In this document: positions 34,433 through 34,434 of the stretch, in pieces
Layout: every line of letters begins with the position of its first letter
Numbering within the stretch: position 1 is the first letter of the stretch
Assembly: GCA_021462855.1 (NCBI GenBank)
Contig: JAJTXQ010000011.1
Location: 1-34,434 of the forward strand
Direction: 5' to 3'
Origin: Dehalococcoidia bacterium
GTDB lineage: Bacteria > Chloroflexota > Dehalococcoidia > DSTF01 > JACRBR01
Length of the DNA stretch: 34,434 nt
Notes under the pieces: model-generated
The model's input: only the letters and a program-made list of their open reading frames with translations
Databases searched by the model: none
What the model was told of the DNA's origin: nothing
Made by a program: the position numbers and the translations under genes

Positions 34433-34434
34433 GA

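Noticed and set aside
1-34434. CRISPR array or insertion sequence
   Set aside because: No regularly spaced repeats of CRISPR size and no transposase frame with terminal repeats were seen. The CCGTWAC repeats are too short and too close.

Overview
The window is a nearly complete temperate siphophage (or prophage) of a high-GC bacterium. Nearly every gene is packed head to tail with ATGA, GTGA or TGATG overlaps. The head, tail and packaging genes follow the HK97-type order. An integrase, a self-cleaving repressor and a divergent Cro-like gene mark it as temperate. The EXCALIBUR-type surface protein, leaderless promoters with TANNNT -10 boxes and GTG/TTG starts fit an actinobacterial or Chloroflexota host; the sequence alone does not decide between them.

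Layout. 1-2820 (mostly minus strand) is the lysogeny block: a large serine recombinase running off the left edge, a plus-strand membrane protein, an EXCALIBUR protein and an S24-type repressor. 2821-3190 is the operator region and the cro-like gene. 3190-3619 has no convincing protein gene. It holds a minus-strand tRNA-like RNA with its own promoter and terminator, plus several inverted repeats. 3620-10265 is the early/replication block: a LexA-type winged-helix protein, a replisome-organiser-like protein flanked by an 83-nt hairpin and four phased CCGTWAC repeats, a J-domain protein, many small Cys-rich proteins, a VRR-NUC nuclease with a frame break, an adenine methylase and an ASCH/DUF3850-like protein. 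10349-13526 is packaging (HNH, TerS, TerL). 13827-19502 is portal, ClpP-like protease, capsid and head proteins. 19506-23370 is connectors, tail terminator, tail tube and a -1 frameshifted tail chaperone pair. 23367-23609 is a minus-strand moron. 23672-31776 is tape measure, distal tail, hub and receptor-binding candidates. 31795-34326 is holin-like proteins, a GH25-like lysin and a large protein of unknown function. A 14-bp inverted repeat closes the block at 34330-34375.

How it works together. The repressor and Cro-like proteins face each other across a dyad operator. The integrase inserts the genome, and the membrane and EXCALIBUR proteins are probably lysogen-expressed cargo. The late block reads as one long transcription unit. 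Three similar units are embedded in its zinc-ribbon genes or at the early/late junction (10204-10337, 15558-15684, 22631-22764). Each has a promoter, a structured leader that begins near GACAAC, and a hairpin with a U-tract, and each would give an RNA of about 90-100 nt. These are candidate attenuated leaders or small RNAs.

Several genes (7369-8036, 8229-8551, 13693-13811, 18641-19502) make sense only if a single-base frame break is bridged. One connector gene (19833-20450) lacks a normal start codon. These may be sequencing indels, decay or recoding, and raw reads would decide.
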